Positions 1 to 10,191 of a DNA stretch of 64,000 nucleotides are shown here, piece after piece. Source of the stretch: Marinilabiliales bacterium (lineage in GTDB: Bacteria > Bacteroidota > Bacteroidia > Bacteroidales > ML635J-15). The DNA lies in contig PKTB01000002.1 of NCBI GenBank assembly GCA_002869385.1, positions 67,264 through 131,263 on the forward strand, written 5' to 3'. The notes beneath the pieces were generated by a model, which saw only the letters and a program-made list of their open reading frames with translations, was not told where the DNA came from and did not search any database. Each line of letters starts with the position of its first letter. Within the stretch, counting starts at the first letter, position 1. The position numbers were made by a program, and so were the translations under genes.

Positions 1-1
1 T

Positions 2-292
2 ATAGTAAGAGAGGAATACTCCCTTGACGTTCCTATGGCGTTTACACCTTTAGGAAATGATGGAAACAAAGTCGTGTATGTTAAAGGTTTTGGAATAAAG
101 AACTTACTACAATTCCGTATATTTAACCGTTGGGGTGAAGAGGTGTTTTATACTGATGATATAAATCAGGGATGGGATGGTTATTATAAAGGACAGCTAC
201 AGAATATTGATAACTATAGTTATTATGTCGAAGCTGAAATGTATGATGGCTCTGTTCGAACTAAGAAAGTGTATATCATGCTGATTAGATAA
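2..292 (+). CDS. T9SS type B (gliding-motility-type) C-terminal sorting domain, 3' end of a larger protein
   Basis: The frame is open from base 2, so this is the tail of a secreted protein whose body lies outside the window. The visible 96 residues fit the gliding-motility-associated C-terminal domain: a start near VPMAFTPLGNDGN, the NRWGEEVF core, then GWDGYYKG and a terminal LIR. In Bacteroidota this domain directs cargo through the type IX secretion system to the cell surface. The first ATG (base 35) is internal to the domain and is not a real start. The function of the passenger cannot be told. Confidence 0.85.
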   Translation: MVREEYSLDVPMAFTPLGNDGNKVVYVKGFGIKNLLQFRIFNRWGEEVFYTDDINQGWDGYYKGQLQNIDNYSYYVEAEMYDGSVRTKKVYIMLIR

Positions 293-350
293 TTCTCGTA
301 ATATCATTTTGCGAATGTGTTCGTACCATGATAACAATTAAAAATATTGA

Positions 351-378
351 AACTGCAGCTTTTGTTGCAGTTTTTTTG
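351..378 (+). terminator. Rho-independent terminator after the T9SS type B gene
   Basis: AACTGCA pairs with TGCAGTT across a short loop and is followed by a run of seven T. It lies about 60 bases after the preceding stop codon and before the promoter of the heptose epimerase gene. The rest of this 214-base gap has a G+C-rich patch near 391-438 that I cannot assign. Confidence 0.75.
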
Positions 379-482
379 ATAAATGTAAATTCGCACGACC
401 GCGCGCATTTACATTTACCCTCGCTAGATATGCGTTAGAATAAAAAAAACACTAAAAGTTACTACAACTCTTTCAAAAATTG

Positions 483-490
483 TAAATTTG
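483..490 (+). promoter_or_regulatory. Bacteroidota-type -7 box for hldD
   Basis: TAAATTTG matches the Bacteroidota TAnnTTTG -7 consensus and lies 16 bases before the hldD start, which would give a very short leader. No convincing -33 TTG element is visible at the right spacing. Confidence 0.4.
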
Positions 491-506
491 CAGAAACACA
501 TACGCA

Positions 507-1469
507 ATGATTATAATTACAGGAGCAGCCGGCTTTATTGGTAGTAATCTTACAGCTGAATTACTTGACAAGGATTATAAAGACCTTGTTTTGGTTGATG
601 ATTTCGACAGACCAGAAAAAAAACAGAACTTTATAGATAAAGATGTTAGTCAATTTGTAGATAGAAATGATTTTCCAAAATGGCTGGATGATAATCATAA
701 ATTTGTACAGTTCGTTTTTCATTTAGGTGCAAGAACAGACACTGCCGAATTTGATATGTCGGTTTTATCGAAATTAAATACTGAGTATAGTAAAACTGTT
801 TGGCGTAAGTGTTGCGAATATGGATTACCGCTTATTTATGCGTCATCTGCGGCTACCTACGGTCTTGGTGAAAATGGATATAGCGATACAACAGATCCTG
901 AAATACTCAAACCATTAAATCCTTATGGAGTATCAAAGAACGAATTTGATAAATGGGTATTGAAACAGGAGATAAAACCGTTCTTTTGGGCTGGGTTGAA
1001 ATTTTTTAATGTCTATGGACCTAATGAATATCATAAAAACAGAATGGCTTCTGTAATATACCATGCATTTAACCAGATTAATGAAACCGGCAAATTAAAA
1101 CTCTTTAAATCACATCGTGATGATTATGCTGATGGTGAACAAAAGCGTGACTTTATTTATGTAAAAGATGTTTGTGACGTAATGATGTATTTTATGATTC
1201 ATCGCAGTAAACCCGGGATTTATAATTTAGGAACTGGAAAAGCAGAAACATTTAACTCATTGGCAAATGCTGTATTTAAAGCAATGAGTAAAGAAACTGT
1301 CCTGGAATATATAGATACACCTGAAGACATCCGAGATAAATATCAATATTATACTTGCGCAGATCTGAATAAATTGAGAAATGCCGGATATGCAGCTGAT
1401 TTTACAAATTTAGAGAATGGAATATCAGATTATGTTAAGAACTTTCTCAATGAGAATAAAACCCGATAA
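507..1469 (+). CDS. hldD: ADP-L-glycero-D-manno-heptose 6-epimerase
   Basis: HldD (RfaD) epimerises ADP-D-glycero-heptose to the L form used in the lipopolysaccharide inner core, in the cytoplasm. The 320-residue length is close to the family norm. The NAD(P)-binding Rossmann motif [10 protein letters not shown] is at residues 5-14, the Ser-rich strand YASSAATYG at 111-119, and the catalytic YxxxK is Y140 and K144, as in extended short-chain dehydrogenases. FNVYGPNE and [10 protein letters not shown] are typical of this subfamily. It is followed after two bases by meaB. No other core-biosynthesis gene is nearby. Confidence 0.9.
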   Translation: MIIITGAAGFIGSNLTAELLDKDYKDLVLVDDFDRPEKKQNFIDKDVSQFVDRNDFPKWLDDNHKFVQFVFHLGARTDTAEFDMSVLSKLNTEYSKTVWRKCCEYGLPLIYASSAATYGLGENGYSDTTDPEILKPLNPYGVSKNEFDKWVLKQEIKPFFWAGLKFFNVYGPNEYHKNRMASVIYHAFNQINETGKLKLFKSHRDDYADGEQKRDFIYVKDVCDVMMYFMIHRSKPGIYNLGTGKAETFNSLANAVFKAMSKETVLEYIDTPEDIRDKYQYYTCADLNKLRNAGYAADFTNLENGISDYVKNFLNENKTR

Positions 1470-1471
1470 TT

Positions 1472-2590
1472 ATGACAGAGAAGAATAAAAAGTTTAAGGG
1501 TGAAGTTGAAGAAAGCAAACATGATAATTCTGCTTTAATTGTTAATGATGGTGTTGATCAACCACCTCAAATAAATCCTAATATTGCTAAATTTAGAAAG
1601 CAAAAGCAACATCTTGATGTTGATGATTATGTCAGTGTAATTATTGATGGTGATGTTAATATTTTAAGTAGGGCAATAACACTAATTGAAAGTACATTGC
1701 CAGAACATTTTGAATTATCACAGAAGATTATTGAAAAATGTTTACAATATGAAAAGCCATCACTAAGAATTGGAATTACAGGTGTTCCGGGAGTAGGAAA
1801 ATCTACATTTATTGAAGCCTTAGGAATGCACGTCGTTAACAGCGGTCATAAATTAGCTGTTCTTGCTGTCGATCCAAGCAGCGAAAGAAGTGGTGGTTCA
1901 ATTCTAGGAGATAAAACCAGAATGGAAGATTTAGCTATTCATCCATCTGCATTTATTCGTCCTTCACCTTCAGCCGGTTCATTAGGTGGTGTAGCACGAA
2001 AAACCCGAGAATCTATTATTTTGTGTGAAGCAGCAGGTTATGATATTATCTTTATTGAAACTGTTGGTGTTGGGCAATCTTAAACAGCAGTTCATTCTAT
2101 GGTCGATTTCTTTTTGCTTTTAATGCTAGCCGGAGCTGGTGATGAACTTCAGGGAATAAAGCGTGGTATCATGGAGATGGCAGATACAATTGCAATTAAT
2201 AAGGCGGATGGTAGTAATATTAATAAAGCAAAACTTGCAAAAGCTCAGTTTGAAAATGCTTTACACTTATTCCCTCCAACAGAATCAGGTTGGGTTCCGA
2301 AAGTTATTACATGTTCAGCTTTAAAGAACAATGGTATTGATGATATATGGAATACAATAAATGATTACCTGATACATTGTAAATCTGATGGATATTTCCT
2401 CGCTAATCGTAACAGACAAGCAAAATACTGGATGTATGAAACAATAAATGCCGCAGTAAAAGAAAAATTCTATATTAATACGCAGATTAAAAATAAACTA
2501 AAAGAACTTGAAAACGATGTAATAAGTAATAAAGTAAGTAGTTTTGTTGCTGCAAAAATGTTGCTTGATTTATATTTTAATAGTAAATGA
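1472..2590 (+). CDS. meaB: Methylmalonyl-CoA mutase-associated GTPase MeaB, interrupted by an in-frame TAA
   Basis: MeaB (ArgK family) is a G3E-type P-loop GTPase that protects and reloads B12-dependent methylmalonyl-CoA mutase. The Walker [10 protein letters not shown] is at residues 104-112 and the mutase-specific [18 protein letters not shown] follows. The frame reads into TAA at 2081-2083 (codon 204) exactly where the family has Glu in [16 protein letters not shown]. The sequence then continues in the same frame without loss through the NKAD specificity motif to 2590, 372 residues in all. GAA to TAA is a single G-to-T change. It may be a sequencing error or a recent nonsense mutation; all other motifs are intact. 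The mutase genes are not in the window. Confidence 0.85.
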
Positions 2591-3078
2591 TTGGACAAAA
2601 GATAGTTTATAAAACTCTCGATGAGATTGGAGTAGAGTATGAGTATTACGAATCACCGAAGGATTTTTCTACTGAAGATGATGGAAAGTTCTGGACAAAA
2701 ATTAATGCCACAAGATGTAAAAACCTTTTTCTAAGAAATCATACAGGCAATAGACATTTTATTGTAATATCTGATTATTATAGAAATGTTGAAATCAAAG
2801 TTCTTGAAAGTAAATTTAAAAAAGGAAAAATCTCATTTGCATCACAAAAACGAATAGATAAATGGCTAAAAGGAACTCCTGGTTCAATTTCTGTTTTTAA
2901 TTTGTTTAATGACGAAGAAAAACATGTTGAGGTATTTATTGATGAAACTCTTAAATCTAAAGATCGATTAACATTCTTGCCTAACGAATTAAATGCATTA
3001 CTCGCAATTTCTTTCGAAGATTTTATTAAAATTCTCGAATATTGTGGTAATAAATTTGAATTTATCGACCTTGCTTAA
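2587..3078 (+). CDS. ProX-type aminoacyl-tRNA deacylase (prolyl-tRNA synthetase-associated domain)
   Basis: This freestanding editing domain of the YbaK/ProX (INS) superfamily hydrolyses mischarged tRNAs, typically Ala-tRNA(Pro), in the cytoplasm. The 163 residues carry the family pattern: the K-NLFLR strand with the conserved lysine at about residue 45, LSFAS-like ISFAS, and GTPGSISVFNLFND, the equivalent of GSVTPF. The start ATG overlaps the meaB stop by four bases (ATGA), so the two are probably translationally coupled. The exact tRNA specificity cannot be read from sequence. Confidence 0.8.
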   Translation: MIGQKIVYKTLDEIGVEYEYYESPKDFSTEDDGKFWTKINATRCKNLFLRNHTGNRHFIVISDYYRNVEIKVLESKFKKGKISFASQKRIDKWLKGTPGSISVFNLFNDEEKHVEVFIDETLKSKDRLTFLPNELNALLAISFEDFIKILEYCGNKFEFIDLA

Positions 3079-3189
3079 TTAAGTTGATATAAACGTCAAC
3101 AATAATCTTAAAAATTCTTAATATAGTGTTAAACAAAGATATTTTAGTTATTTTAATTGTTATTTTTGAAGCGAACAATAATTTATAAA

Positions 3190-5331
3190 ATGAAAAGAAC
3201 ATTCATATTTTTATCTGCAGGTATACTTTTTTTTACGCTATTCTCTTGTAATAGCAAAAACAATAATGAAATGGAATTCGAATTGATTTATCCTGAAACA
3301 AAAACTGTTGAAGTTGAAGATGAGTACTTTGGTACAGTAGTTAAAGATCCATATCGATGGTTAGAAGATGATAATTCTGCTGAAACAGCTGAGTGGGTTA
3401 AACAACAAAATGAACTTACTTTCGGATATCTTGCTACTATTCCTTATCGTGAAAAAATGAAGGAAAGACTTACTAAGATATGTGACTATCCTAAAGTTTC
3501 TGCACCATCAAAGAAAGGAGATAAATATTTCTTATATAAAAATGATGGTTTGCAAAATCAGAGTGTCTTGTTTTATAAAAATTCATTAGGTGGAGATGAA
3601 ATTGAATTATTAGATCCAAATACATTAGCCTCTGATGGGACAGTTTCTTTATCAGCAGTATCTGTTTCTGATGACGGAAAATATCTAGGTTATGCAATCT
3701 CAAGAGCTGGGAGTGATTGGCAGGAGATATATATTAGAGAAATTGAATCTGGAAAAGACCTAGATGATCATTTATCATGGGTGAAATTCTCGGGCATTTC
3801 TTGGTATGAGAATGGTTTCTACTATACTCGTTATCCGGAACCTGCTGAGGGCGAAGAACTTTCCGGTGTTAACACTAATGCGAAAATCTATTATCATGAA
3901 TTAGTAACAGATCAGGAAGAAGATCTCCTAATATACGAAGATACAGAGAATCCTGAAGTCGGTTTTTATGCTGGTGTTACAGAGAGTAAAAAGTATTTGA
4001 TTATTTCTGCAACTGTTTCTACATCAGGTAATGCTTTGTATTACAAAGATTTATCAAAGCCCAATTCAAAAGTTGTGAAGCTAATCACTGATTTTGATGA
4101 TGACTTTTCAGTTATTGATGAAATTGATGACGTGTTATATGTTTATACAAATTATAACGCACCCAAATATAAAATAATAACTATCAATCTTAAGAATCCT
4201 TCAAAAGCAGCCTGGAAAGATTTTATTGCCGAAGAAGAGGGTGTATTGCAAAACGTTTCATTTATTGGTGGTCGCTTTATTGCAAATTATATGATGGATG
4301 CACATTCAGTAGTTAAAGTTTTTGACGAGGAGGGTGAGTATCTTCATGATTTGGATAATAGTTCTATAGGAACAATTAGCGGATTTAGCGGAGAAAGAGA
4401 AGATTCATTTACTTTTTACACATTTACCTCATTTACCGATCCAGCAACTATTTATAAATATGATATAGAGAATAATAAATCAGAGGTTTATGAGAAATCT
4501 AAGATTGATATCAAAACCGATGACTATGTAACAAAACAGATTTTTTACAGATCTGCCGATGGTACAAAAATTCCTATGTTTATTATTCATCGTGAAGGAA
4601 TCGCTCTAGATGGAAATAATCCAACTCTACTTTATGGTTATGGTGGTTTTAATATTTCATTGACACCTTATTTTAGTATTTCCAGATTATTGTGGCTTGA
4701 GCAAGGTGGTGTTGTCGTTATTGCAAATTTGCGTGGTGGAGGTGAATATGGTGAAGAATGGCATAAGGCTGGCACATTAATGAAAAAGCAAAATGTTTTT
4801 GACGATTTTATTGCAGCTGCCGAATATTTAATAGATAATAAGTATACTTCTCCAGAACGTTTGGCTATTCAAGGTGGTTCAAACGGTGGGTTGTTAATAG
4901 GAGCAGTTACAAACCAGCGTCCCGATCTATTCGCTGTAGCATTACCTGCAGTTGGTGTTATGGATATGTTAAGATATCATCAGTTTACTATTGGTCGATA
5001 TTGGGCAACAGATTATGGTACCAGTGAAGATAGTAAGGAAATGTTCGAGTATTTGTATTCTTATTCTCCAATTCATAATATCAAAGAAGATGTTGAATAT
5101 CCTGCAGTGCTTGTAACAACAGCTGATCATGATGACAGAGTTGTTCCAGCACACTCATTTAAGTATATTGCTACTTTGCAAAATAAATACAAAGGTGAGA
5201 ACCCAGTTCTAATAAGGATTGAAACACAGGCTGGTCATGGAGCAGGTAAGCCAACCATGAAAATGATTGAAGAAATTGCTGATGTATATTCATTTGCATT
5301 TTATAATATGGATTTTACTCCGATTTACTAA
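3190..5331 (+). CDS. Prolyl oligopeptidase family serine peptidase (S9A), lipoprotein
   Basis: This 713-residue protein has an N-terminal seven-bladed propeller region and a C-terminal alpha/beta hydrolase domain. The nucleophile is Ser564 in GGSNGG, the acid lies in ADHDDRVVP, and the His is in QAGHGAGKP, the order and spacing of the S9A prolyl endopeptidases. I chose the ATG at 3190 because it opens directly on a lipoprotein signal peptide with lipobox LFSC; an upstream ATG at 3157 would add 11 residues before it. The protein probably acts on short proline-containing peptides at the cell envelope. A strong terminator follows. Confidence 0.9.
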   Translation: MKRTFIFLSAGILFFTLFSCNSKNNNEMEFELIYPETKTVEVEDEYFGTVVKDPYRWLEDDNSAETAEWVKQQNELTFGYLATIPYREKMKERLTKICDYPKVSAPSKKGDKYFLYKNDGLQNQSVLFYKNSLGGDEIELLDPNTLASDGTVSLSAVSVSDDGKYLGYAISRAGSDWQEIYIREIESGKDLDDHLSWVKFSGISWYENGFYYTRYPEPAEGEELSGVNTNAKIYYHELVTDQEEDLLIYEDTENPEVGFYAGVTESKKYLIISATVSTSGNALYYKDLSKPNSKVVKLITDFDDDFSVIDEIDDVLYVYTNYNAPKYKIITINLKNPSKAAWKDFIAEEEGVLQNVSFIGGRFIANYMMDAHSVVKVFDEEGEYLHDLDNSSIGTISGFSGEREDSFTFYTFTSFTDPATIYKYDIENNKSEVYEKSKIDIKTDDYVTKQIFYRSADGTKIPMFIIHREGIALDGNNPTLLYGYGGFNISLTPYFSISRLLWLEQGGVVVIANLRGGGEYGEEWHKAGTLMKKQNVFDDFIAAAEYLIDNKYTSPERLAIQGGSNGGLLIGAVTNQRPDLFAVALPAVGVMDMLRYHQFTIGRYWATDYGTSEDSKEMFEYLYSYSPIHNIKEDVEYPAVLVTTADHDDRVVPAHSFKYIATLQNKYKGENPVLIRIETQAGHGAGKPTMKMIEEIADVYSFAFYNMDFTPIY

Positions 5332-5352
5332 AAGCATAATTATATGATATCG

Positions 5353-5380
5353 AATCCCGGCTTGACCGGGATTTTTTTTG
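5353..5380 (+). terminator. Rho-independent terminator after the prolyl oligopeptidase gene
   Basis: AATCCCGG and CCGGGATT form a perfect 8-bp stem with loop CTTGA, followed by eight T. Confidence 0.85.
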
Positions 5381-5400
5381 TTTTCTCAGATTAGCTCACC

Positions 5401-5421
5401 CGTCACCCGTCATCCGTCACA
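5401..5421. repeat. Heptanucleotide tandem repeat, three units
   Basis: Three consecutive 7-base units, CGTCACC, CGTCATC and CGTCACA, lie in the gap between the prolyl oligopeptidase terminator and the kinase gene. The same heptad family recurs at 58937-58957. It is noncoding in all plausible frames. Confidence 0.6.
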
Positions 5422-5484
5422 GTGGTTAATATCTTTTTATAAAAATTAAATTGAAGTTTTACGATAATTTATTTACTTTGAAGT

Positions 5485-6120
5485 ATGCAGTTAAATTATC
5501 TGGTTGTAGAAGGAAATATTGGAGCAGGAAAGACTTCCTTAAGTATGAAAATTGCTGAGGATAGGAATGCCAGACTTATTCTAGAGCAATTTGCTGACAA
5601 TCCTTTTTTACCGAAGTTTTATGAAAATCCTGAGAGATATTCTTTTCCACTTGAGCTTTCATTTTTAGCTGACAGATACAATCAATTAAAGAAGAATCTT
5701 GATAGTTTGGACTTATTCAGCAGTATGATTGTGTATGACTATTTTTTTATGAAATCTCTTATCTTCTCATCTTCGACACTGCAGGAAGATGAGTATAAAC
5801 TCTATCGACAGCTGTTCAATATAATATATGGCTCATTACCAAAACCGGATTTGTATGTTTATTTGCATAAGGATGTAGATAATCTCTTAAAGAATATCAA
5901 ACTTAGGGGTAGAGATTATGAGCAAAGTATCACTGCTGATTACTTAAAAAGCATAGAAAATGGATATTTCACCTTCTTTAAGCAGCAGAAAAACCTTAGA
6001 ATACTAGTAATTGACACAAATTCAATAGATTTTGTTAACAATGAATCAGATTATCAAACTATTGTTAACACTATATTTAATAAGAATTATGACAGAGGAA
6101 TTAACAGAATTGTGTTTTAA
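5485..6120 (+). CDS. Deoxynucleoside kinase family protein
   Basis: This 211-residue protein matches the dCK/dGK/dNK-type deoxynucleoside kinases, which phosphorylate salvaged deoxynucleosides with ATP. The P-loop EGNIGAGKTS sits at residues 9-18, LEQFADNPFL resembles the substrate-binding glutamate region, and the lid-type LRGRDYEQ is near residue 140. The usual DRS motif appears as YDYFF, as in some Bacteroidota members. The preferred base cannot be told. It stands alone between a terminator and the next promoter. Confidence 0.8.
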   Translation: MQLNYLVVEGNIGAGKTSLSMKIAEDRNARLILEQFADNPFLPKFYENPERYSFPLELSFLADRYNQLKKNLDSLDLFSSMIVYDYFFMKSLIFSSSTLQEDEYKLYRQLFNIIYGSLPKPDLYVYLHKDVDNLLKNIKLRGRDYEQSITADYLKSIENGYFTFFKQQKNLRILVIDTNSIDFVNNESDYQTIVNTIFNKNYDRGINRIVF

Positions 6121-6167
6121 AATACAAAAAGTATTGAAATAGTATTTTTTTTTATGAAAATCATTAT

Positions 6168-6175
6168 TATTTTTG
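6168..6175 (+). promoter_or_regulatory. -7 box upstream of the TPR lipoprotein gene
   Basis: TATTTTTG matches TAnnTTTG about 60 bases before the start codon, leaving a normal leader length. A clear -33 element is not visible. Confidence 0.4.
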
Positions 6176-6235
6176 CATTATTATAATTAAGTGTGAAGAA
6201 AATTTTTGAATGTCAAATAATTAAATGATTAAATT

Positions 6236-7945
6236 ATGAAAAAGACCTTAATTTTTGTTCTTGCTATTGCAGCTATGTTTACTTTTACAAACTGTAATGG
6301 GTTGAAAAAAATGATCGAAAATGCTGATGATATTAATTACACTGTAAATCCAGAGGTTTTGGAAATGCATGGTGGTGAAGTTGCTGTTAGCATTAAAGGA
6401 AACTTCCCAGAGAAGTATTTTAACAAAAAGGTTACAGCTACTATTACTCCAACATTAGTTTGGGAAGGTGGGGAAAAAGCTTTAACTCCTGTTTATCTTC
6501 AAGGTGAAAAGATTGATGGTAATGCTCAGGTTATAGAGTATAAAGCCGGCGGTCAGTTTAGCTACAATGATAAATTTGATTATGAACCAGAAATGAGACG
6601 CTCAACTTTAGAGCTTAGAATTACTGCAAGCAAAGGTAGCAAAACTGAAGATTTCGAACCTGAAGTAATAGCTGAAGGTATCGTTGCTACTCCAGACCTT
6701 GTTAAATTCGTTGGTGAAACAAGTGCAGCTAAAGACAAATTTGTAAAGGATATTCCTGATTCAAAAATGGGTCTTGTTAATTATGATAAAAACCGCGCTG
6801 AGCTTAAGTATACTGAAAGAAAAAGAGACGAAATCGTTGAGTTGAAAGAGTTTGTTGAAGGCGTAACAGAAAATGACAGAGTTGACTTTGTTGGTGTTGA
6901 GCTTATCTCTTATGCATCTCCAGAAGGTAGTATGGAAATGAACTCTAAAGTTTCTAACGACCGTTCAAAAACTATCGATAACTTCGTTAAAAGTGAATTC
7001 AGAAAAATTGAAGAATTTAAAGAAGATGATTTCTTTAAATATTTAGTTACTGAAGAGGACTGGGAAGGTTTCAAGAAAGCAGTTTCTGAATCAAACCTTG
7101 CTGACAAAGATATGATCTTACGCGTTGTTAACATGAATACTGATCCTGAAAAACGTGAAGAAGAAATTCGTAACATGACAGAAACTTTCGAAGAATTAGA
7201 GAAAGAAATTCACCCACTTCTTCGTCGTTCTGAAATTAAAGTTAATGTGATGCTTATTGGTCATACTGACGAGGAAATTGATGCTTTATTCAAAGCTGAT
7301 CCAGATAGCTTAACTGTTGAAGAATTATTGTACTTAGGTAATATTAAAGAAGATTTAGATGGTAAATTAGCAGTTTACACTAAAACTACTGAGCTTTTCC
7401 CAAAAGAGAGGAGAGGATTTAACAACATTGCATGTGTTCAGTATAAAAAAGGTGATGTTGCTGGTTCAAAAACATCTATCGAAAAAGCTAAAAGCTTAGA
7501 AGCAAACGCTACAGTATTTAATAACTTAGGTAATGTTTATCTTTCAGAAGGTAACTACGAAGAAGCTGAAACAAGTTTCCAATCTGCAACAGGTGTTCCT
7601 GAAGCAGCTGCCGGACAAGGTGCTTTAGCAATTAAAGCTGGTGAATATTCAACTGCTGTTGATTTCTTCGGTGAGTTATGTAGCTTCAATGCTGGTCTTG
7701 CTAAAATTATGAATGGTGACTATGATGGCGCAATTCAAGCATTAGACTGTGGTGCTGATAAAGATAATGCATATAACTTCTATCTTAAAGCTGTTGCTGG
7801 TGCACGTAAAGGTGACACTGATATTTTATTCAACAACTTAAGAACTGCTTGTACAAAAGATGCTTCTCTTAAAGAACTTGCAGCTAAAGATATGGAATTC
7901 TTCAAGTATTTCGAAAATGATACTTTCAAAGCTATTGTAAAATAA
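6236..7945 (+). CDS. TPR-repeat lipoprotein, probably cell-envelope
   Basis: The 569-residue product begins with a lipoprotein signal peptide whose lipobox ends at Cys20 (FTFTNC). The N-terminal half is beta-rich and Lys/Glu-rich. Its middle contains VELISYASPEGS and VNVMLIGHTDEE, strings that recall OmpA-type peptidoglycan-binding folds. The C-terminal third has tetratricopeptide-like repeats (for example NNLGNVYLSEGNYEEAE). Similar proteins are common in Bacteroidales and their role is not established. The gene has its own promoter and terminator. Gene-wide codon choice looks regular, with many GAA, AAA and GCT codons, compatible with high expression. Confidence 0.7.
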   Translation: MKKTLIFVLAIAAMFTFTNCNGLKKMIENADDINYTVNPEVLEMHGGEVAVSIKGNFPEKYFNKKVTATITPTLVWEGGEKALTPVYLQGEKIDGNAQVIEYKAGGQFSYNDKFDYEPEMRRSTLELRITASKGSKTEDFEPEVIAEGIVATPDLVKFVGETSAAKDKFVKDIPDSKMGLVNYDKNRAELKYTERKRDEIVELKEFVEGVTENDRVDFVGVELISYASPEGSMEMNSKVSNDRSKTIDNFVKSEFRKIEEFKEDDFFKYLVTEEDWEGFKKAVSESNLADKDMILRVVNMNTDPEKREEEIRNMTETFEELEKEIHPLLRRSEIKVNVMLIGHTDEEIDALFKADPDSLTVEELLYLGNIKEDLDGKLAVYTKTTELFPKERRGFNNIACVQYKKGDVAGSKTSIEKAKSLEANATVFNNLGNVYLSEGNYEEAETSFQSATGVPEAAAGQGALAIKAGEYSTAVDFFGELCSFNAGLAKIMNGDYDGAIQALDCGADKDNAYNFYLKAVAGARKGDTDILFNNLRTACTKDASLKELAAKDMEFFKYFENDTFKAIVK

Positions 7946-7964
7946 TAGTAGTTATAATGATATT

Positions 7965-7990
7965 AAAGCGGCTTTATGCCGCTTTTTTTT
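7965..7990 (+). terminator. Rho-independent terminator after the TPR lipoprotein gene
   Basis: AAAGCGGC and GCCGCTTT form a perfect stem around TTTAT and are followed by a T run. Confidence 0.85.
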
Positions 7991-8024
7991 TCTTTATTTG
8001 TAGTACTTTTGAAAAAACATTAAG

Positions 8025-8597
8025 ATGCACACTGTTATCATTTCAGGACCTCCGGGTAGTGGCAAAGGAACTCAGGCAAAAATGATTGCTGACCACTTGG
8101 GATTTGTGCATATTTCCACAGGAGATATACTCAGGCAAGAAATCGAAGCGGGAACTGAGTTGGGTAAACTGGCTCAGGCACGAATTGATGATGGAAACTT
8201 TGTTCCTGATAATATTGCTATGGAAATGATCAATGGTTTTATTAGAAATAATAAACATCTAAAGGGAATGGTGCTTGACGGTTTTCCTCGTACAAAAGCT
8301 CAATGTATTGCATTCGATGATTTGATAGACAAAGTAGAAATAGAATCAAATTTGTGCATTAGTATCGATGTGCATGAGTCTGAATTGAAGAATCGTTTAC
8401 TACAAAGGAAAGAACATAGTAATAGACCTGATGATTACAGTTTGGCAATAATTGAACATAGATTAAACTTATATAAAGAGAGGACCAAACCCGTTACTGA
8501 TTATTATCTTGAAAAAGGAAATTGTAAATTAGTAAATGGACATGGAAGTGTAGAAACTGTTTTTGAGGGTATAAAACAAAGATTACCAAAATATTAA
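8025..8597 (+). CDS. adk: Adenylate kinase
   Basis: Adk interconverts AMP + ATP and two ADP. The P-loop GPPGSGKGT is at residues 8-16. HISTGDILR, the AMP-binding DGFPRT and the late NRPDD lid region follow in the normal order. At 190 residues it is a short-lid form without a zinc-binding lid. It is followed after four bases by obg, a common pairing in Bacteroidota. Confidence 0.95.
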   Translation: MHTVIISGPPGSGKGTQAKMIADHLGFVHISTGDILRQEIEAGTELGKLAQARIDDGNFVPDNIAMEMINGFIRNNKHLKGMVLDGFPRTKAQCIAFDDLIDKVEIESNLCISIDVHESELKNRLLQRKEHSNRPDDYSLAIIEHRLNLYKERTKPVTDYYLEKGNCKLVNGHGSVETVFEGIKQRLPKY

Positions 8598-8601
8598 AGA
8601 G

Positions 8602-9594
8602 ATGGCAACTTCGAATTTTGTTGATTATGTAAAGATATATTGCCGGTCTGGTAACGGAGGAGCCGGGTCTGCCCATTTTAGGAAAGAAAAATTCATCGAA
8701 TTTGGTGGTCCTGATGGTGGAAATGGTGGTAGAGGTGGCCATATTATTTTAAAAGCAAATCCTCAATTGTGGACTTTATTACATTTGAAGTACCGTAAAC
8801 ACATTTTTGCCGAACATGGAGAAAATGGAAGCGGTGCTTTAAAATCTGGTTCAAATGGGAAAGATAGAATTATCGAAGTTCCATTAGGAACAATTGCAAA
8901 AAATCCTGAAACAGGTGAGGTGTATTGCGAGATTACAGAAGAAGGACAAGAGTATATCCTTTTCCCGGGAGGTAAAGGAGGACTAGGAAATAATGAATTT
9001 AAATCTTCAACTAATAGAGCACCACGTTATGCTCAGCCCGGACTTGAAGGTATTGAAGCACCAGTTATTTTAGAGTTAAAACTTCTAGCTGATGTTGGGC
9101 TTGTCGGTTTTCCTAATGCTGGTAAATCAACTTTGCTTTCTGTAGTTTCTGCTGCAAAACCCGAAATCGCTGACTATCCTTTTACTACTTTAGTCCCTAA
9201 TTTGGTGATTGTGTCATATAGAGATCATAGATCATTTGTTATGGCTGATATTCCCGGTATTATCGAAGGGGCTGCACAGGGTAGGGGATTAGGACATAGG
9301 TTTTTAAGACATATTGAGAGAAATTCTATTCTTCTGTTTATGATTCCTGCTGATACTGATAATATTAATAAGGAGTATAAAATACTGCTGAATGAATTAA
9401 ATATGTATAATCCTGAGTTAGTCGACAAAGGTAGATTGCTAGCAATTACAAAATCGGATTTATTGGATGAAGAATTAATGGAATTATTGAAAACCGATTT
9501 ACATGAGGGAATAGAGATAGTATTTATTTCATCAGTGACAAATTCCAATATTGATAAATTGAAAGATATTATTTGGAGAAAGATTAACGAATGA
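8602..9594 (+). CDS. obg: Obg family GTPase (CgtA)
   Basis: Obg is a ribosome-associated GTPase involved in 50S assembly and stress responses. The glycine-rich Obg fold covers about residues 1-160 ([27 protein letters not shown]). The G domain follows with G1 GFPNAGKST at 169-177, G3 DIPG, G4 TKSD, and an SSVT G5-like segment. At 330 residues it lacks the extra C-terminal domain of some members. Residue 202 is Val (GTG at 9205-9207) where the family has a near-invariant Gly in PNLG(I/V)V. That is one G-to-T change and is discussed as a finding. It overlaps the next gene by four bases. Confidence 0.93.
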   Translation: MATSNFVDYVKIYCRSGNGGAGSAHFRKEKFIEFGGPDGGNGGRGGHIILKANPQLWTLLHLKYRKHIFAEHGENGSGALKSGSNGKDRIIEVPLGTIAKNPETGEVYCEITEEGQEYILFPGGKGGLGNNEFKSSTNRAPRYAQPGLEGIEAPVILELKLLADVGLVGFPNAGKSTLLSVVSAAKPEIADYPFTTLVPNLVIVSYRDHRSFVMADIPGIIEGAAQGRGLGHRFLRHIERNSILLFMIPADTDNINKEYKILLNELNMYNPELVDKGRLLAITKSDLLDEELMELLKTDLHEGIEIVFISSVTNSNIDKLKDIIWRKINE

Positions 9595-10166
9595 TATCAA
9601 AATTAGAAAATATCGATCAACAGCTTTTATTATTCTTTAATGGAGCAAATGCAGAATGGTTGGATCCTGTTATGTATTTTGTTTCATCAAAACTGTTTTG
9701 GTTACCTGTAATTTTGTTATTTATATACCTTATAATCAGAAAGTACAAAAAACACTTTTGGATACCCTTGGTAATTGCATTAATAAGTTTTGCAATTACT
9801 GATCAGGGCTCACACATTACAAAGGAAAAATTAAAACGTTACCGTCCTACTCATAATACCGAACTTTGTGAAAAAATTCATATAGTTAATGATTATACTG
9901 GAGGTCAGTATGGTTTCTTTTCGGGTCATGCATCTAATAGTTTTGGTTTTGCATTTATCAGTTTATTGTTTTTAAGAAAGAAATGGTATACCTATATAAT
10001 AATAGCATGGGCAATATTAGTCTCATATTCGAGAATTTATTTGGGAGTACATTTTCCTTCTGATGTTTTTGTTGGAACGATTTTCGGAATTTTAATCGCT
10101 TATGTACTATACTACTTATCAAAAACAGTTCCTTATTTTGGAAAAGCAATTACACCTTATCATTAA
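9591..10166 (+). CDS. PAP2-family membrane phosphatase
   Basis: This 191-residue integral membrane protein has the three phosphatidic acid phosphatase type 2 motifs: KEKLKRYRP (KX6RP), FSGH (the PSGH position) and [12 protein letters not shown] (SRX5HX3D). About five hydrophobic helices surround them. Members dephosphorylate lipid phosphates such as undecaprenyl pyrophosphate or phosphatidic acid. The substrate cannot be decided here. ATGA overlap with obg indicates coupling. Confidence 0.85.
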   Translation: MISKLENIDQQLLLFFNGANAEWLDPVMYFVSSKLFWLPVILLFIYLIIRKYKKHFWIPLVIALISFAITDQGSHITKEKLKRYRPTHNTELCEKIHIVNDYTGGQYGFFSGHASNSFGFAFISLLFLRKKWYTYIIIAWAILVSYSRIYLGVHFPSDVFVGTIFGILIAYVLYYLSKTVPYFGKAITPYH

Positions 10167-10191
10167 TTTAAAAAACTATTTTATCATAAAA

